This document shows, in pieces, positions 7,483 through 15,606 of a stretch of 64,000 bases of DNA. Within the stretch, counting starts at the first letter, position 1; each line of letters opens with the position of its first letter. Both the position numbers and the translations under genes were made by a program. Source of the DNA: Amycolatopsis sp. FBCC-B4732 (GTDB taxonomy: Bacteria; Actinomycetota; Actinomycetes; Mycobacteriales; Pseudonocardiaceae); NCBI RefSeq assembly GCF_023008405.1, contig NZ_CP095376.1, positions 8,970,501 to 9,034,500 of the forward strand, read 5' to 3'. The notes under the pieces were generated by a model, which was not told the DNA's origin, did not search any database, and saw only the letters and a program-made list of their open reading frames with translations.

Positions 7483-8718
7483 ATGGGGGCCTTCCTCAGC
7501 GGCATCGTCGCCGACTTCGCGCAGCACTGGCCCCTCTACGTCTCGATCCCGGTCGTCGCCGCGCTGATCGGCTACGGCACCAAGCTCGTCGCGATCCGGA
7601 TGATGTTCCAGCCGGTGGAGTTCATCGGCGTCAAGCCGTTCCTCGGCTGGCAGGGCATCGTGCCCAAGCGCGCCGCGCGGATGGCGAGCATCGCCTGCGA
7701 CACGATGACCGAGCAGCTGATCAAACCGGCCGAGGTCGTCGCGCGGCTGGACGCGTCCCGCATCGCCCAGGAGATCGAGAAACCGCTGCTCGCGGGCGTC
7801 GAGGACATCGTCCGCGAGGTGGCGGGGCACTACCAGCCGGGCCTGTGGGAGTCCCTGCCGGTGCGCGTGCAGCGCCTGGTGATCGAGCGCGTCCAGCACG
7901 AGTCACCGCGGATGGTCGCGGCGGTGCTCGACCTGATCAAGTCCGATGTGGACAGTGTGTTCGACCTCAAGGGCATGGTGGTCACCAGCCTGGTCAAGGA
8001 CAAGCGCCTGCTCAACCGCATCTTCCAGGAGGCGGGCGCGAAGGAGTTCAAGTTCATCGCGCGCTCGGGCCTGGTCTTCGGCGGCGCGATCGGCGTGATC
8101 CAGATGGTGGCGTGGGTGCTGTTCAAGTTCCCGCCGATCATGCCGATCTTCGGCTTGTTCACCGGCTGGTTCACGGACTGGCTCGCCCTGCGGATGATCT
8201 TCTACCCGATCGAGCCGCGCCGGTATTTCGGAGTCCAGTGGCAGGGCCTGTTCCTGAAGCGGCGGGCGGAAGTCGCGGAGGCGTACGGGTCGCTGATCGC
8301 GAAGGAGATCATCACCCCGCACAACGTCATCGAGGCCATCCTGCACGGCCCGCTGTCGGACCGGGTGCTGGCCCTGATCCAGCGCCAGCTCGACCGCGAA
8401 CTCGGGAGCGTCGCGAAGCCGCTGCTGGTGTTCGCGGTGGGGAGCCGCAAGTACCAGGACGTGAAGCTGGCGATCGCTTCGCAGATCATGTCCCGGCTGC
8501 CGGAGACGATGCGCTACATCGAGGACTACGCGACGGACGCGATGGACATCCGCAACGTGCTGGTGTCGAAGATGAAGCAGCTGTCCCCGAAGGAGTTCGA
8601 GCGCCTCCTGCGCCCGGCTTTCGAGCAGGACGAGTGGATCCTGATCGCGACGGGTGCCGTGCTGGGCTTCGCGGTCGGTGAGGCGCAGGTGCTGGTGCTG
8701 GAGCACCTGGCCGCCTGA
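7483..8718 (+). CDS. DUF445 family membrane protein
   Basis: 411-aa protein of the DUF445/YheB-type family. It has an N-terminal TM helix (about 15-35), the family motif YGTKLVAIRMMFQPVEFIG followed by GWQGIVPKRAARMA, a near repeat of the same module at about 225-265 (FTDWLALRMIFYPIEP then WQGLFLKRRAEVA), and further hydrophobic helices near 195-220 and at the C-terminus (ILIATGAVLGFAVGEAQVL). The internal duplication is characteristic. Function is unknown. Start ATG 7483 is 3 bp after the upstream stop; no competing start was seen. Confidence 0.8.
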   Translation: MGAFLSGIVADFAQHWPLYVSIPVVAALIGYGTKLVAIRMMFQPVEFIGVKPFLGWQGIVPKRAARMASIACDTMTEQLIKPAEVVARLDASRIAQEIEKPLLAGVEDIVREVAGHYQPGLWESLPVRVQRLVIERVQHESPRMVAAVLDLIKSDVDSVFDLKGMVVTSLVKDKRLLNRIFQEAGAKEFKFIARSGLVFGGAIGVIQMVAWVLFKFPPIMPIFGLFTGWFTDWLALRMIFYPIEPRRYFGVQWQGLFLKRRAEVAEAYGSLIAKEIITPHNVIEAILHGPLSDRVLALIQRQLDRELGSVAKPLLVFAVGSRKYQDVKLAIASQIMSRLPETMRYIEDYATDAMDIRNVLVSKMKQLSPKEFERLLRPAFEQDEWILIATGAVLGFAVGEAQVLVLEHLAA

Positions 8719-8809
8719 TTCCACCCGAACGGCCGTACACCCGGACGTATCCCGGTGCTCACCTCGAGCCTCTACTCTGCGTCAGGACCACGACCGGGCG
8801 GGGGAGCCC

Positions 8810-11800
8810 ATGACTGCCGAACCTTGGCCGCAGGAGATCCGGCTGGCGGTGACCATGGTCGGGGGCTCCAGCCTCGCGATCTGGATGGGCGGGGTCGCCA
8901 CCGAGACCTCGCAGCTGCTCCGGGAATCGCGCAGGGACGCCGAACCCGGGCGGTACCGCAAGCTGCTCGACGTCCTGCGCGCGACCGTTTCACTCGACGT
9001 CCTGACCGGGACCAGCGCCGGCGGGGTCAACGCCGCCTGCCTGGGCCTCGCGGAAGCTTTCCGTTCCACGCCCGGGGTTCTGCGCGACACCTGGATCACC
9101 ACCGCCTCGCTGGAGAACCTGATCCGGGACGCGCGCGAGCCGGCGCCGCGGTCGGTGCTCGACGGGGACCGCGTGCTGCTCGGTGACCTCGAAGCGGTGC
9201 TGCGCGAGATCACCGCGAACGGCGTGCCGCCCGCCGAGGAGCCGGACGTCACCGTGCTGCTCACCGGCACGATGATCGACGGGGAGACCACCCGGTTCGA
9301 CGACGCGCTCGGGAACCTGGTACGGGACACCGAACACCGGATGCTCTTCCGGTTCTGCGGTCCACTGTGGACGAACGGGGTGGAGGCGCCGCTCGCGCTG
9401 GCGGCGCGCTCCACCGCGTCCTTCCCCGGCGCGTTCGAACTCTCGCGGCTGCCGATCGGCACCGCGGGCACCGACCGGCTGCACCCCGACATGACGCCCT
9501 ACACCGAGCTGACCCGCTCGCACTGGCTGACCGACGGCGGGGTGCTGCTGAACAAGCCGTTGCGGCCGGCGCTGCGCGAGATCTTCGAACGCCCGTCGCA
9601 GACGGACGTCCGGCGGCTGCTGCTCTACGTCGTGCCGACCGGCGAACGGGACGCCGACGCCGTCGCGTGCGACCCGGCGAACCCGCCGCTGCTGTCGAAC
9701 GCGCTGGCCAAGGTCGTCAACACCGTGATGAGCCAGTCGATCAGCGCCGAGCTGGACGACCTGACCCGGCACAACGACGCCGTGCTGCGCGCCAGGGACA
9801 CCCGGGTTTCGCTGGCCGCGCTGGGGTTGCGCGGCGGGCCCGGCTGCCTGGTCGACGCGCGGATCGCCACCGCCTACCTCGAGCGGCGGACCGCCGAAGA
9901 CGCCGCCGAGCTGGTCCGGGTCGCCGCGCGGCGGTACGCGCTGTCCGAAGCGGACACCCCCGACCGCGACTGGGCGTCCGGGATGTCGCGGCAGCTGCGC
10001 GCGATCGCCGTCGCCGGGCTGAGCAGCGGCGTTCCGGCCGGGCCGCCGGCCGAGCGCCTCGCGGTCGCCGATCTGGTCGGGTACCGGACGACCGCGCTCG
10101 ACGACGCCGTCGCGACCGGGTTGCAGCTGGTCAACGCCGGGTTCCGGCTCCAGCCGGACGCCGCGCGCGCGAAAGAGCTCAACGACGCTCGCGCCCAGCT
10201 GCACGCCGCTCGCGCGACCGCCGGGCGCGGGGTGCGGCTCGGGCAGTGGGTGGCCGCGCACACCGGGCCCGGCGCGAGCAGCACCCTCGAGGTGTGGATC
10301 CGCGAGCTGGCCGAGGAGTGGGCCGGGCTGGGCCGCTCGGCCGCCGTCGCCGAGGCCTGGCCGAAGGTGGTCGCGGGCTTGCGCGCGGCCGCGCCGACGC
10401 TGCGGGAGCTGACCGCCGCCGGGGACGACGCCGGCACGGTGACCACCCTGCTGGACTGGCTCGAGCTGCGGCCCGACGTGGCCGACGACGTGGTCCAGGC
10501 CCGGCTGGTGGCACTGCACGTGGCCACGCGCGGGCTGCTCGCGCAGGCGCCGTCGGTCGACCAGCGGGTCGACCTGGTGCAGGTCAGCGCCGATTCTCGG
10601 ACGTTACTGGACATGACGCGCAGCCGGTCCGGGGACAAGCTGACCGGGATGCAGGCGAGCTGCTTCGGCGCGTTCTACAAGGCGTCGTGGCGGGCCAGCG
10701 ACTGGATGTGGGGCCGCGTCGACGGTGCCGGCTGGCTCGTCCAAAGCCTGCTCGACCCGGGCCGCCTCGAGACGCTGCGGGACGTCCTCGGGCGGGAGCG
10801 GTTCCGCGACGAGCTCGTCGCCGCGTTCGGCCCGGACTGGCGCCCGCCCGGCGAGCAGGACCGCTGCACGCCGGCCGAAGCGGCGCAGCTGCGCGACCAG
10901 CTGACCGCCGAGCTGGCGTTCCTCGGCCTCGACGCCGACCTGAAGCCGGCCGAGTTCGGCGCCGAACGGCCGGTCAGCCTGCCGGTCACGGCGATGGTGC
11001 TGGCCCGGCCGCGGCAGGCCGAGATCGCGGCGGAGGAGCTGCCGGTCGTCACGCTCACCTCGCGCTGCGACGCCGACGACCGCCGGGACATCGGCGACGC
11101 ACTGGCGAAGGAGCGGGCCCCGCTCGACGTCGGCGGCGCGCAGGCGCAGTTCCAGGCCTGCCGCGTCTCGGCGGAGCGGCTCGCCGGCGAACAGGGCACC
11201 GCGCGGCTCACCCGCACGCTGGTCGCGCTCGGCGCGGCGACGGTGAACGCGGGGACGGTCGCGTTCCGCCTGCCCGGTGGCTGGCCGCGCACGGTCGCGG
11301 GCATCCTGCGCACGGTGGCCAGGAGCACGGCGAAGGTCTCGCAGGGCGCGTCCCGGCTCGGCACCGCGGGCTCGCTCGCCGCCGGCGTCCTCGCGCTGCT
11401 GGCCGGCCTGGTGCTCGGCAACGACGGCGGCGCGGTGCTGCAGTGGATCGGCCTCCCGGTGCTGGCCGGCGCGGTCGTCTACCTGGCGACGGCGCTGCTC
11501 ACGATGGGCCACCTCGCGCGGAAGCTGTTCGCCCTGCTCGGGGTGCTGGTGGTGGCGGCGCTGCTGCTGGCCGCGTTCCTGCCCCCGCTGGCCCAGCCGT
11601 TCTTCGGCTGGCTCGGCAGCGTCGTCGCGGGCTGGCGGCGCGGGGAGGGCGCGGTGTGGTGGCTGGTGGTGTCGGGTCTGCTGGTCCTGCCCGCGGTGGT
11701 GATGCCGCTGAGCGGGATCGTGCGACGGCTGCCGCACCGGCGGGCGGCGCGGCAGCTGCCGGTGGCCGCGTCGAGCGGGCGGCACAGCGGGGGCGACCGG

Positions 11801-11839
11801 CGCCGCCGCCTGACCGTTCGCGGTCGCGCGGACACCTGA
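8810..11839 (+). CDS. Patatin-like phospholipase, large DUF3376-type
   Basis: 1009-aa protein. The N-terminal patatin domain carries the glycine-rich oxyanion loop MVGGSSLAIWMGG (about 16-28), the nucleophile elbow GTSAGG (Ser69) and the dyad Asp in TDGG (Asp242), so an active Ser-Asp lipase/acyl hydrolase is expected. The middle region is long and helical without a named motif. The C-terminus has about four hydrophobic helices (about 845-985) and ends in an Arg-rich tail, so it is probably anchored to the inner membrane. Size and architecture match the DUF3376 patatin group of mycobacteria and relatives. ATG 8810 follows GGGGGAG. The gene is monocistronic; substrate lipid unknown. Confidence 0.82.
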   Translation: MTAEPWPQEIRLAVTMVGGSSLAIWMGGVATETSQLLRESRRDAEPGRYRKLLDVLRATVSLDVLTGTSAGGVNAACLGLAEAFRSTPGVLRDTWITTASLENLIRDAREPAPRSVLDGDRVLLGDLEAVLREITANGVPPAEEPDVTVLLTGTMIDGETTRFDDALGNLVRDTEHRMLFRFCGPLWTNGVEAPLALAARSTASFPGAFELSRLPIGTAGTDRLHPDMTPYTELTRSHWLTDGGVLLNKPLRPALREIFERPSQTDVRRLLLYVVPTGERDADAVACDPANPPLLSNALAKVVNTVMSQSISAELDDLTRHNDAVLRARDTRVSLAALGLRGGPGCLVDARIATAYLERRTAEDAAELVRVAARRYALSEADTPDRDWASGMSRQLRAIAVAGLSSGVPAGPPAERLAVADLVGYRTTALDDAVATGLQLVNAGFRLQPDAARAKELNDARAQLHAARATAGRGVRLGQWVAAHTGPGASSTLEVWIRELAEEWAGLGRSAAVAEAWPKVVAGLRAAAPTLRELTAAGDDAGTVTTLLDWLELRPDVADDVVQARLVALHVATRGLLAQAPSVDQRVDLVQVSADSRTLLDMTRSRSGDKLTGMQASCFGAFYKASWRASDWMWGRVDGAGWLVQSLLDPGRLETLRDVLGRERFRDELVAAFGPDWRPPGEQDRCTPAEAAQLRDQLTAELAFLGLDADLKPAEFGAERPVSLPVTAMVLARPRQAEIAAEELPVVTLTSRCDADDRRDIGDALAKERAPLDVGGAQAQFQACRVSAERLAGEQGTARLTRTLVALGAATVNAGTVAFRLPGGWPRTVAGILRTVARSTAKVSQGASRLGTAGSLAAGVLALLAGLVLGNDGGAVLQWIGLPVLAGAVVYLATALLTMGHLARKLFALLGVLVVAALLLAAFLPPLAQPFFGWLGSVVAGWRRGEGAVWWLVVSGLLVLPAVVMPLSGIVRRLPHRRAARQLPVAASSGRHSGGDRRRRLTVRGRADT

Positions 11840-11945
11840 TCCGGCCCGTCGCCTTGCGATCACCCGGCTTTGGGTTCATGGTGCGACTAGGTCGCCGGCA
11901 CGCACCGGCGGCCCAGGCGCGCGTGTGCCCCGGGACCGTCCACTT

Positions 11946-11957
11946 CAAACATGTTTG
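11946..11957. promoter_or_regulatory. Perfect palindrome upstream of ectA
   Basis: CAAACATGTTTG is a 12-bp perfect palindrome about 100 bp before the ectA ATG, in the 217-bp gap after the patatin gene. Closer to ectA, TACGTT at 12043-12048 is a plausible -10 element. The palindrome could be an operator of the ectoine operon, but no regulator is encoded next to it. Confidence 0.4.
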
Positions 11958-12056
11958 TGGGACTCCTCACCGGGTACCCCGCGTCGTCGCAGGTCATACG
12001 GGGGTCGTGAGCTGCGTCGCTGGCGAGGCGAAAATTCTCTGTTACGTTTCCTGAGT

Positions 12057-12566
12057 ATGTCCGTAACGCACTTGATCGAATCCCCGACCAAGGCGGACGG
12101 CGCGAAGCTGTGGCGAATCGCGCGCGATTCCGCCAAGCTCGATCTCAACTCGCCGTACGCATACATGCTGTGGTGCCGCGATTTCGCCGAGTCCTCGGTG
12201 GTCGCGCGTGAAGACGGCGAGGCGGTCGGATTCGTCATCGCCTACCGCAGGCCGGACGAGCCCGAGGCCGCGCTCGTCTGGCAGGTCGCGGTCGACGCGT
12301 CCCAGCGCGGAAAGGGCCTGGCCGGGGCCCTGCTCGACGCGCTCTACACGAGTCTCGTCGCGGACGGCGTGCGTTACCTCGAGACCACCATCACCCCGGA
12401 CAACGAGGCGTCCATCCGGCTCTTCGCGTCGTTCGCGAAGCGGTGGAACGCCGCGGTGGAAACCAGTGTGCTGTTCGCCGGGGAGGATTTCCCCGAAGCC
12501 GGGCACCTGGCCGAAGAGCTTTACCGCATCGGTCCGCTCACGCCACGCAAAGATCCGGGCGAGTAG
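12057..12566 (+). CDS. ectA: L-2,4-diaminobutyrate N-acetyltransferase EctA
   Basis: 169-aa GNAT acetyltransferase, second step of ectoine synthesis: acetyl-CoA transfer to diaminobutyrate giving N-gamma-acetyl-diaminobutyrate. The acetyl-CoA loop is ASQRGKGLAGALLDAL, preceded by the core strand ALVWQVAVD and followed by TTITPDNEASIRLF. The N-terminal AKLDLNSPYAYMLWCRDFAES is the conserved substrate-side region of EctA. It is first in ectABCD. There is no clear Shine-Dalgarno before ATG 12057 and TACGTT lies 8 nt upstream, so the operon may start with a very short leader. Confidence 0.95.
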   Translation: MSVTHLIESPTKADGAKLWRIARDSAKLDLNSPYAYMLWCRDFAESSVVAREDGEAVGFVIAYRRPDEPEAALVWQVAVDASQRGKGLAGALLDALYTSLVADGVRYLETTITPDNEASIRLFASFAKRWNAAVETSVLFAGEDFPEAGHLAEELYRIGPLTPRKDPGE

Positions 12567-12581
12567 GAGAAAAGAAACGTC

Positions 12582-13835
12582 ATGAGCATCTTCGAAGAGC
12601 TCGAATCCGAAGTACGCAGCTACAGCCGCGGCTGGCCGGTCGTGTTCGACCGCGCGCAGGGCAGCCACCTCTACGACGAGAACGGCAAGGCCTACCTGGA
12701 CTTCTTCGCCGGGGCCGGCGCGCTGAACTACGGGCACAACAACCCGCGGCTCAAGCAGGCGCTGATCGACTACATCCAGCGCGACGGCGTCACCCACGCG
12801 CTGGACATGTTCACCGTGGCCAAGCGGGACTTCCTGCAGACCTTCCGCGACAAGATCCTCGACCCGCGGAACATGAACTACAAGGTCGTGTTCCCGGGCC
12901 CGGGTGGCGCGAACGCCGTCGAGGCCGCGCTGAAGCTGGCGCGCAAGGTGACCGGCAAGGAATCGGTCATCAACTTCACCAACGCCTTCCACGGCATGAC
13001 GCTGGGCGCGTTGTCGGTCACCGGCAACTCGATGAAGCGCGGTGCCGCGGGCATCCCGCTGGTGCACGCCACCCCGATGCCCTACGACGCCTACTTCGAC
13101 GGCGCGATGCCGGACTTCCTGTACTTCGAGAAGCTCCTCGAAGACTCCGGCAGCGGGCTCAACGAGCCGGCCGCGGTGATCGTCGAGGGCGTGCAGGGCG
13201 AGGGCGGCATCAACGCCGCGCGCCTGGAGTGGCTGAAGGGTCTCGACGACCTCTGCAAGCGCCACAACATCCTGCTGATCCTCGACGACGTCCAGATGGG
13301 CTGCGGCCGCACCGGGCCGTTCTTCAGCTTCGAGGACGCCGGGATCTCCCCGGACATCGTCTGCCTGTCGAAGTCCATCGGCGGCTACGGCATCCCGATG
13401 GCGCTGACGCTGATCAAGCCGGAGCTCGACGTCTGGGAGCCGGGCGAGCACAACGGCACCTTCCGCGGCATCAGCCCCGCGTTCGTCACCGCGACCGAGG
13501 CGATCAACGCCTACTGGAGCGACGACGAGCTCGAGAAGTCCACCAAGGCGAAGGGTGAGCGCATCGCCGCCGCGTTCTCGGGCATCGTCGAGGCGTACCC
13601 GGACGCGAACCTGGTCGCCAAGGGCCGCGGCCTCGCGCGCGGCCTGGGGTTCGAGAACGGAGACCTCGCCGGCCGCGTCTGCGCGGAAGCGTTTGCGCGC
13701 GGCCTGCTGATGGAAACCTCCGGTCCCGACGGCGAAGTCATGAAGCTCCTGCCGCCGCTGACCCTGACCGACGACGAACTGACCCAGGGCCTGTCGATCA
13801 TCGACGAGTCCATCAAGGCCGTTCTCAAGAAGTAG
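12582..13835 (+). CDS. ectB: L-2,4-diaminobutyrate transaminase EctB
   Basis: 417-aa class-III PLP aminotransferase, first step of ectoine synthesis: aspartate-semialdehyde plus glutamate to diaminobutyrate. The PLP-phosphate segment [17 protein letters not shown], the ring-stacking Asp in [15 protein letters not shown] and the Schiff-base lysine in [10 protein letters not shown] (Lys264) are all present. Full length for the family. It starts 15 bp after ectA behind GGAGAAAAG and 13 bp before ectC. No aspartokinase (ask_ect) gene accompanies the cluster. Confidence 0.96.
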   Translation: MSIFEELESEVRSYSRGWPVVFDRAQGSHLYDENGKAYLDFFAGAGALNYGHNNPRLKQALIDYIQRDGVTHALDMFTVAKRDFLQTFRDKILDPRNMNYKVVFPGPGGANAVEAALKLARKVTGKESVINFTNAFHGMTLGALSVTGNSMKRGAAGIPLVHATPMPYDAYFDGAMPDFLYFEKLLEDSGSGLNEPAAVIVEGVQGEGGINAARLEWLKGLDDLCKRHNILLILDDVQMGCGRTGPFFSFEDAGISPDIVCLSKSIGGYGIPMALTLIKPELDVWEPGEHNGTFRGISPAFVTATEAINAYWSDDELEKSTKAKGERIAAAFSGIVEAYPDANLVAKGRGLARGLGFENGDLAGRVCAEAFARGLLMETSGPDGEVMKLLPPLTLTDDELTQGLSIIDESIKAVLKK

Positions 13836-13848
13836 AGGAGCCACGCCC

Positions 13849-14241
13849 GTGCTCGTTCGCACGCTCGACGAAATCACCGACACCGACGCCGACATCAAGA
13901 CCGAGAACTGGCGCAGCAAGCGGATCATCCTCGCCAAGGAGGGTGTCGGCTTCTCGGTGCACGAGACCACGCTGTACGCGGGAACGGTGAACGACTTCTG
14001 GTACGCCAACCACATCGAGGCGGTGTTCATCACCTCCGGTGAAGGCGAGATCGAAGACCTGGCCACCGGCAAGGTGTACGAGCTCAAGCCGGGAACGCTG
14101 TACCTGCTCAACGACCACGACAAGCACCAGGTCCGGCCGAAGACCGAGATCAAGTGCGTCTGCGTGTTCAACCCCCCGGTGACCGGCCGCGAGGTGCACG
14201 ACGAAAACGGTGTGTACCCGCTGATCACCGAGGACGCGTAA
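13849..14241 (+). CDS. ectC: Ectoine synthase EctC
   Basis: 130-aa cupin that closes N-gamma-acetyl-diaminobutyrate to ectoine with loss of water. The N-terminal consensus is intact ([24 protein letters not shown]), as are the core [22 protein letters not shown], the metal-ligand Glu in GEGEIEDL, and the ending [17 protein letters not shown]. Start is GTG 13849 after GAGGAG. It sits between ectB and ectD in one operon. Confidence 0.96.
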   Translation: MLVRTLDEITDTDADIKTENWRSKRIILAKEGVGFSVHETTLYAGTVNDFWYANHIEAVFITSGEGEIEDLATGKVYELKPGTLYLLNDHDKHQVRPKTEIKCVCVFNPPVTGREVHDENGVYPLITEDA

Positions 14242-14272
14242 AACACCGGAGAGGAAACTGGAGGCGAAGCCC

Positions 14273-15175
14273 GTGACGCTGATGGACACCCGGGTCGACG
14301 ACACCTACCCGACCCGGATCACCGGTACTCCGGCGCACCTGCCGCGCGCGCACCCCACGGTGTGGGGTACCGAAGCCGACGGCCCGATCGACGCCGCCAC
14401 GCTGGCGAACCACGAGACCAACGGCTACACCGTGGTCGAGGACATGCTCTCCGTCGGGGAGGTCCAGGCGTACTGGCAGGAGCTGGTCCGGCTGTCTTCC
14501 GACGCGGAGCTCGCCAGGGACGAGCGCGTGATCACCGAAGCGAAGACCGGTGAAGTCCGGTCGATCTTCGACGTCCACGAGATCTCCGCCCTGATCGCCG
14601 AACTGGTGCGCGACCCGCGCGTGCTGGACCGGGCCCGGCAGCTGCTCGGCTCCGAGGTGTACATCCACCAGAGCCGCGTCAACTACATGCCGGGGTTCAA
14701 GGGCACGGGCTTCTACTGGCACTCGGACTTCGAAACCTGGCACGCGGAGGACGGCATGCCGTCCCCGCGCGCGGTCAGCTGCTCCATCGCGCTGACCGAC
14801 AACTACCCGTTCAACGGCGGCCTGATGATCATGCCGGGCTCGCACCGGACGTTCGTCCAGTGCGCCGGCGAGACGCCGGAGGCGAACTACAAGGCCTCGC
14901 TCAAGGACCAGCGGGTGGGCGTGCCGAACGAGGACGACATCACCCGGATGGCGGCCGAGCATGGCATCGACCAGTTCACCGGCCAGGCGGGCTCGGCCCT
15001 GTGGTTCGACTCGAACATCATGCACGGCTCCGGGAACAACATCACCCCGTACCCGCGCTCGAACATCTTCCTGGTGTTCAACAGCGTGGAGAACGCGTTG
15101 CAGGAGCCGTTCGCGGCGAGCGCCCCGAGGCCGGCCTTCATCGCCGGCCGCGACTCGACGCCGATCTCGCGGTAG
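14273..15175 (+). CDS. ectD: Ectoine 5-hydroxylase EctD
   Basis: 300-aa Fe(II)/2-oxoglutarate dioxygenase (PhyH superfamily) that converts ectoine to 5-hydroxyectoine. The signature segment is present (FYWHSDFETWHAEDGMP), giving the first His and Asp iron ligands. The second His is in SNIMHGSGNN, and the following YPRSNIFLVFNS holds the 2-oxoglutarate Arg. GTG 14273 is preceded by GGAGGCGAAG. As last gene of the operon it implies that both ectoine and hydroxyectoine are made, usually as osmotic and heat protectants. Confidence 0.96.
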   Translation: MTLMDTRVDDTYPTRITGTPAHLPRAHPTVWGTEADGPIDAATLANHETNGYTVVEDMLSVGEVQAYWQELVRLSSDAELARDERVITEAKTGEVRSIFDVHEISALIAELVRDPRVLDRARQLLGSEVYIHQSRVNYMPGFKGTGFYWHSDFETWHAEDGMPSPRAVSCSIALTDNYPFNGGLMIMPGSHRTFVQCAGETPEANYKASLKDQRVGVPNEDDITRMAAEHGIDQFTGQAGSALWFDSNIMHGSGNNITPYPRSNIFLVFNSVENALQEPFAASAPRPAFIAGRDSTPISR

Positions 15176-15412
15176 CAGTGTCGTACCGGGGCTTCGCCAC
15201 CCGGATCCCCCGAAAAGCGTGGGGCCCGCCGGTGACCGGCCCGGTGCGCTTTGTTACCGTGTCGCCACCGCGCGGGCGTGTGGTCCGCGCAACAGACGTC
15301 TTCGACGGCGAACGGCGGCGGGTGCTTCGCTCGGGGTGAGCACACCCGCCCGATCGCCGGCGAAGACGACGGGCGGACCGCGCCCCCTGGCGGCCCGGCC
15401 GGAGGTTTCACA

Positions 15413-15453
15413 CGACCCCGTACCAACGGATCGGGACCGTTGGTACGGGGTCG
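15413..15453. terminator. Long hairpin downstream of ectD
   Basis: A perfect 17-bp inverted repeat (CGACCCCGTACCAACGG at 15413-15429, complement at 15437-15453) with a 7-nt loop lies 237 bp after ectD and about 155 bp before the SARP start. It has no strong T-run. It may end the ect transcript or act as an operator/attenuator for the regulator gene. I saw no gene in the remaining 15176-15606 sequence. Confidence 0.6.
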
Positions 15454-15606
15454 TTCCACGTCCGGGGGATGTCGCAGGACGTGGACACCCGCGCTGCGGA
15501 ATCCGCAGAACCGCCAAAACTCCTGGTACCGGACCTGCTCGACGACCTGCCACCACGGTAGGTTGATTTCCGCGGCAAGGCGGAACCCGGGGAGGTGGGC
15601 GCGAGC

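Noticed and set aside
9367..12054. A long open plus-strand frame (about 895 codons) over the patatin gene
   Set aside because: Arg/Ala/Gly-rich translation without domains, in another frame of a clear patatin-family gene; a GC-driven shadow.
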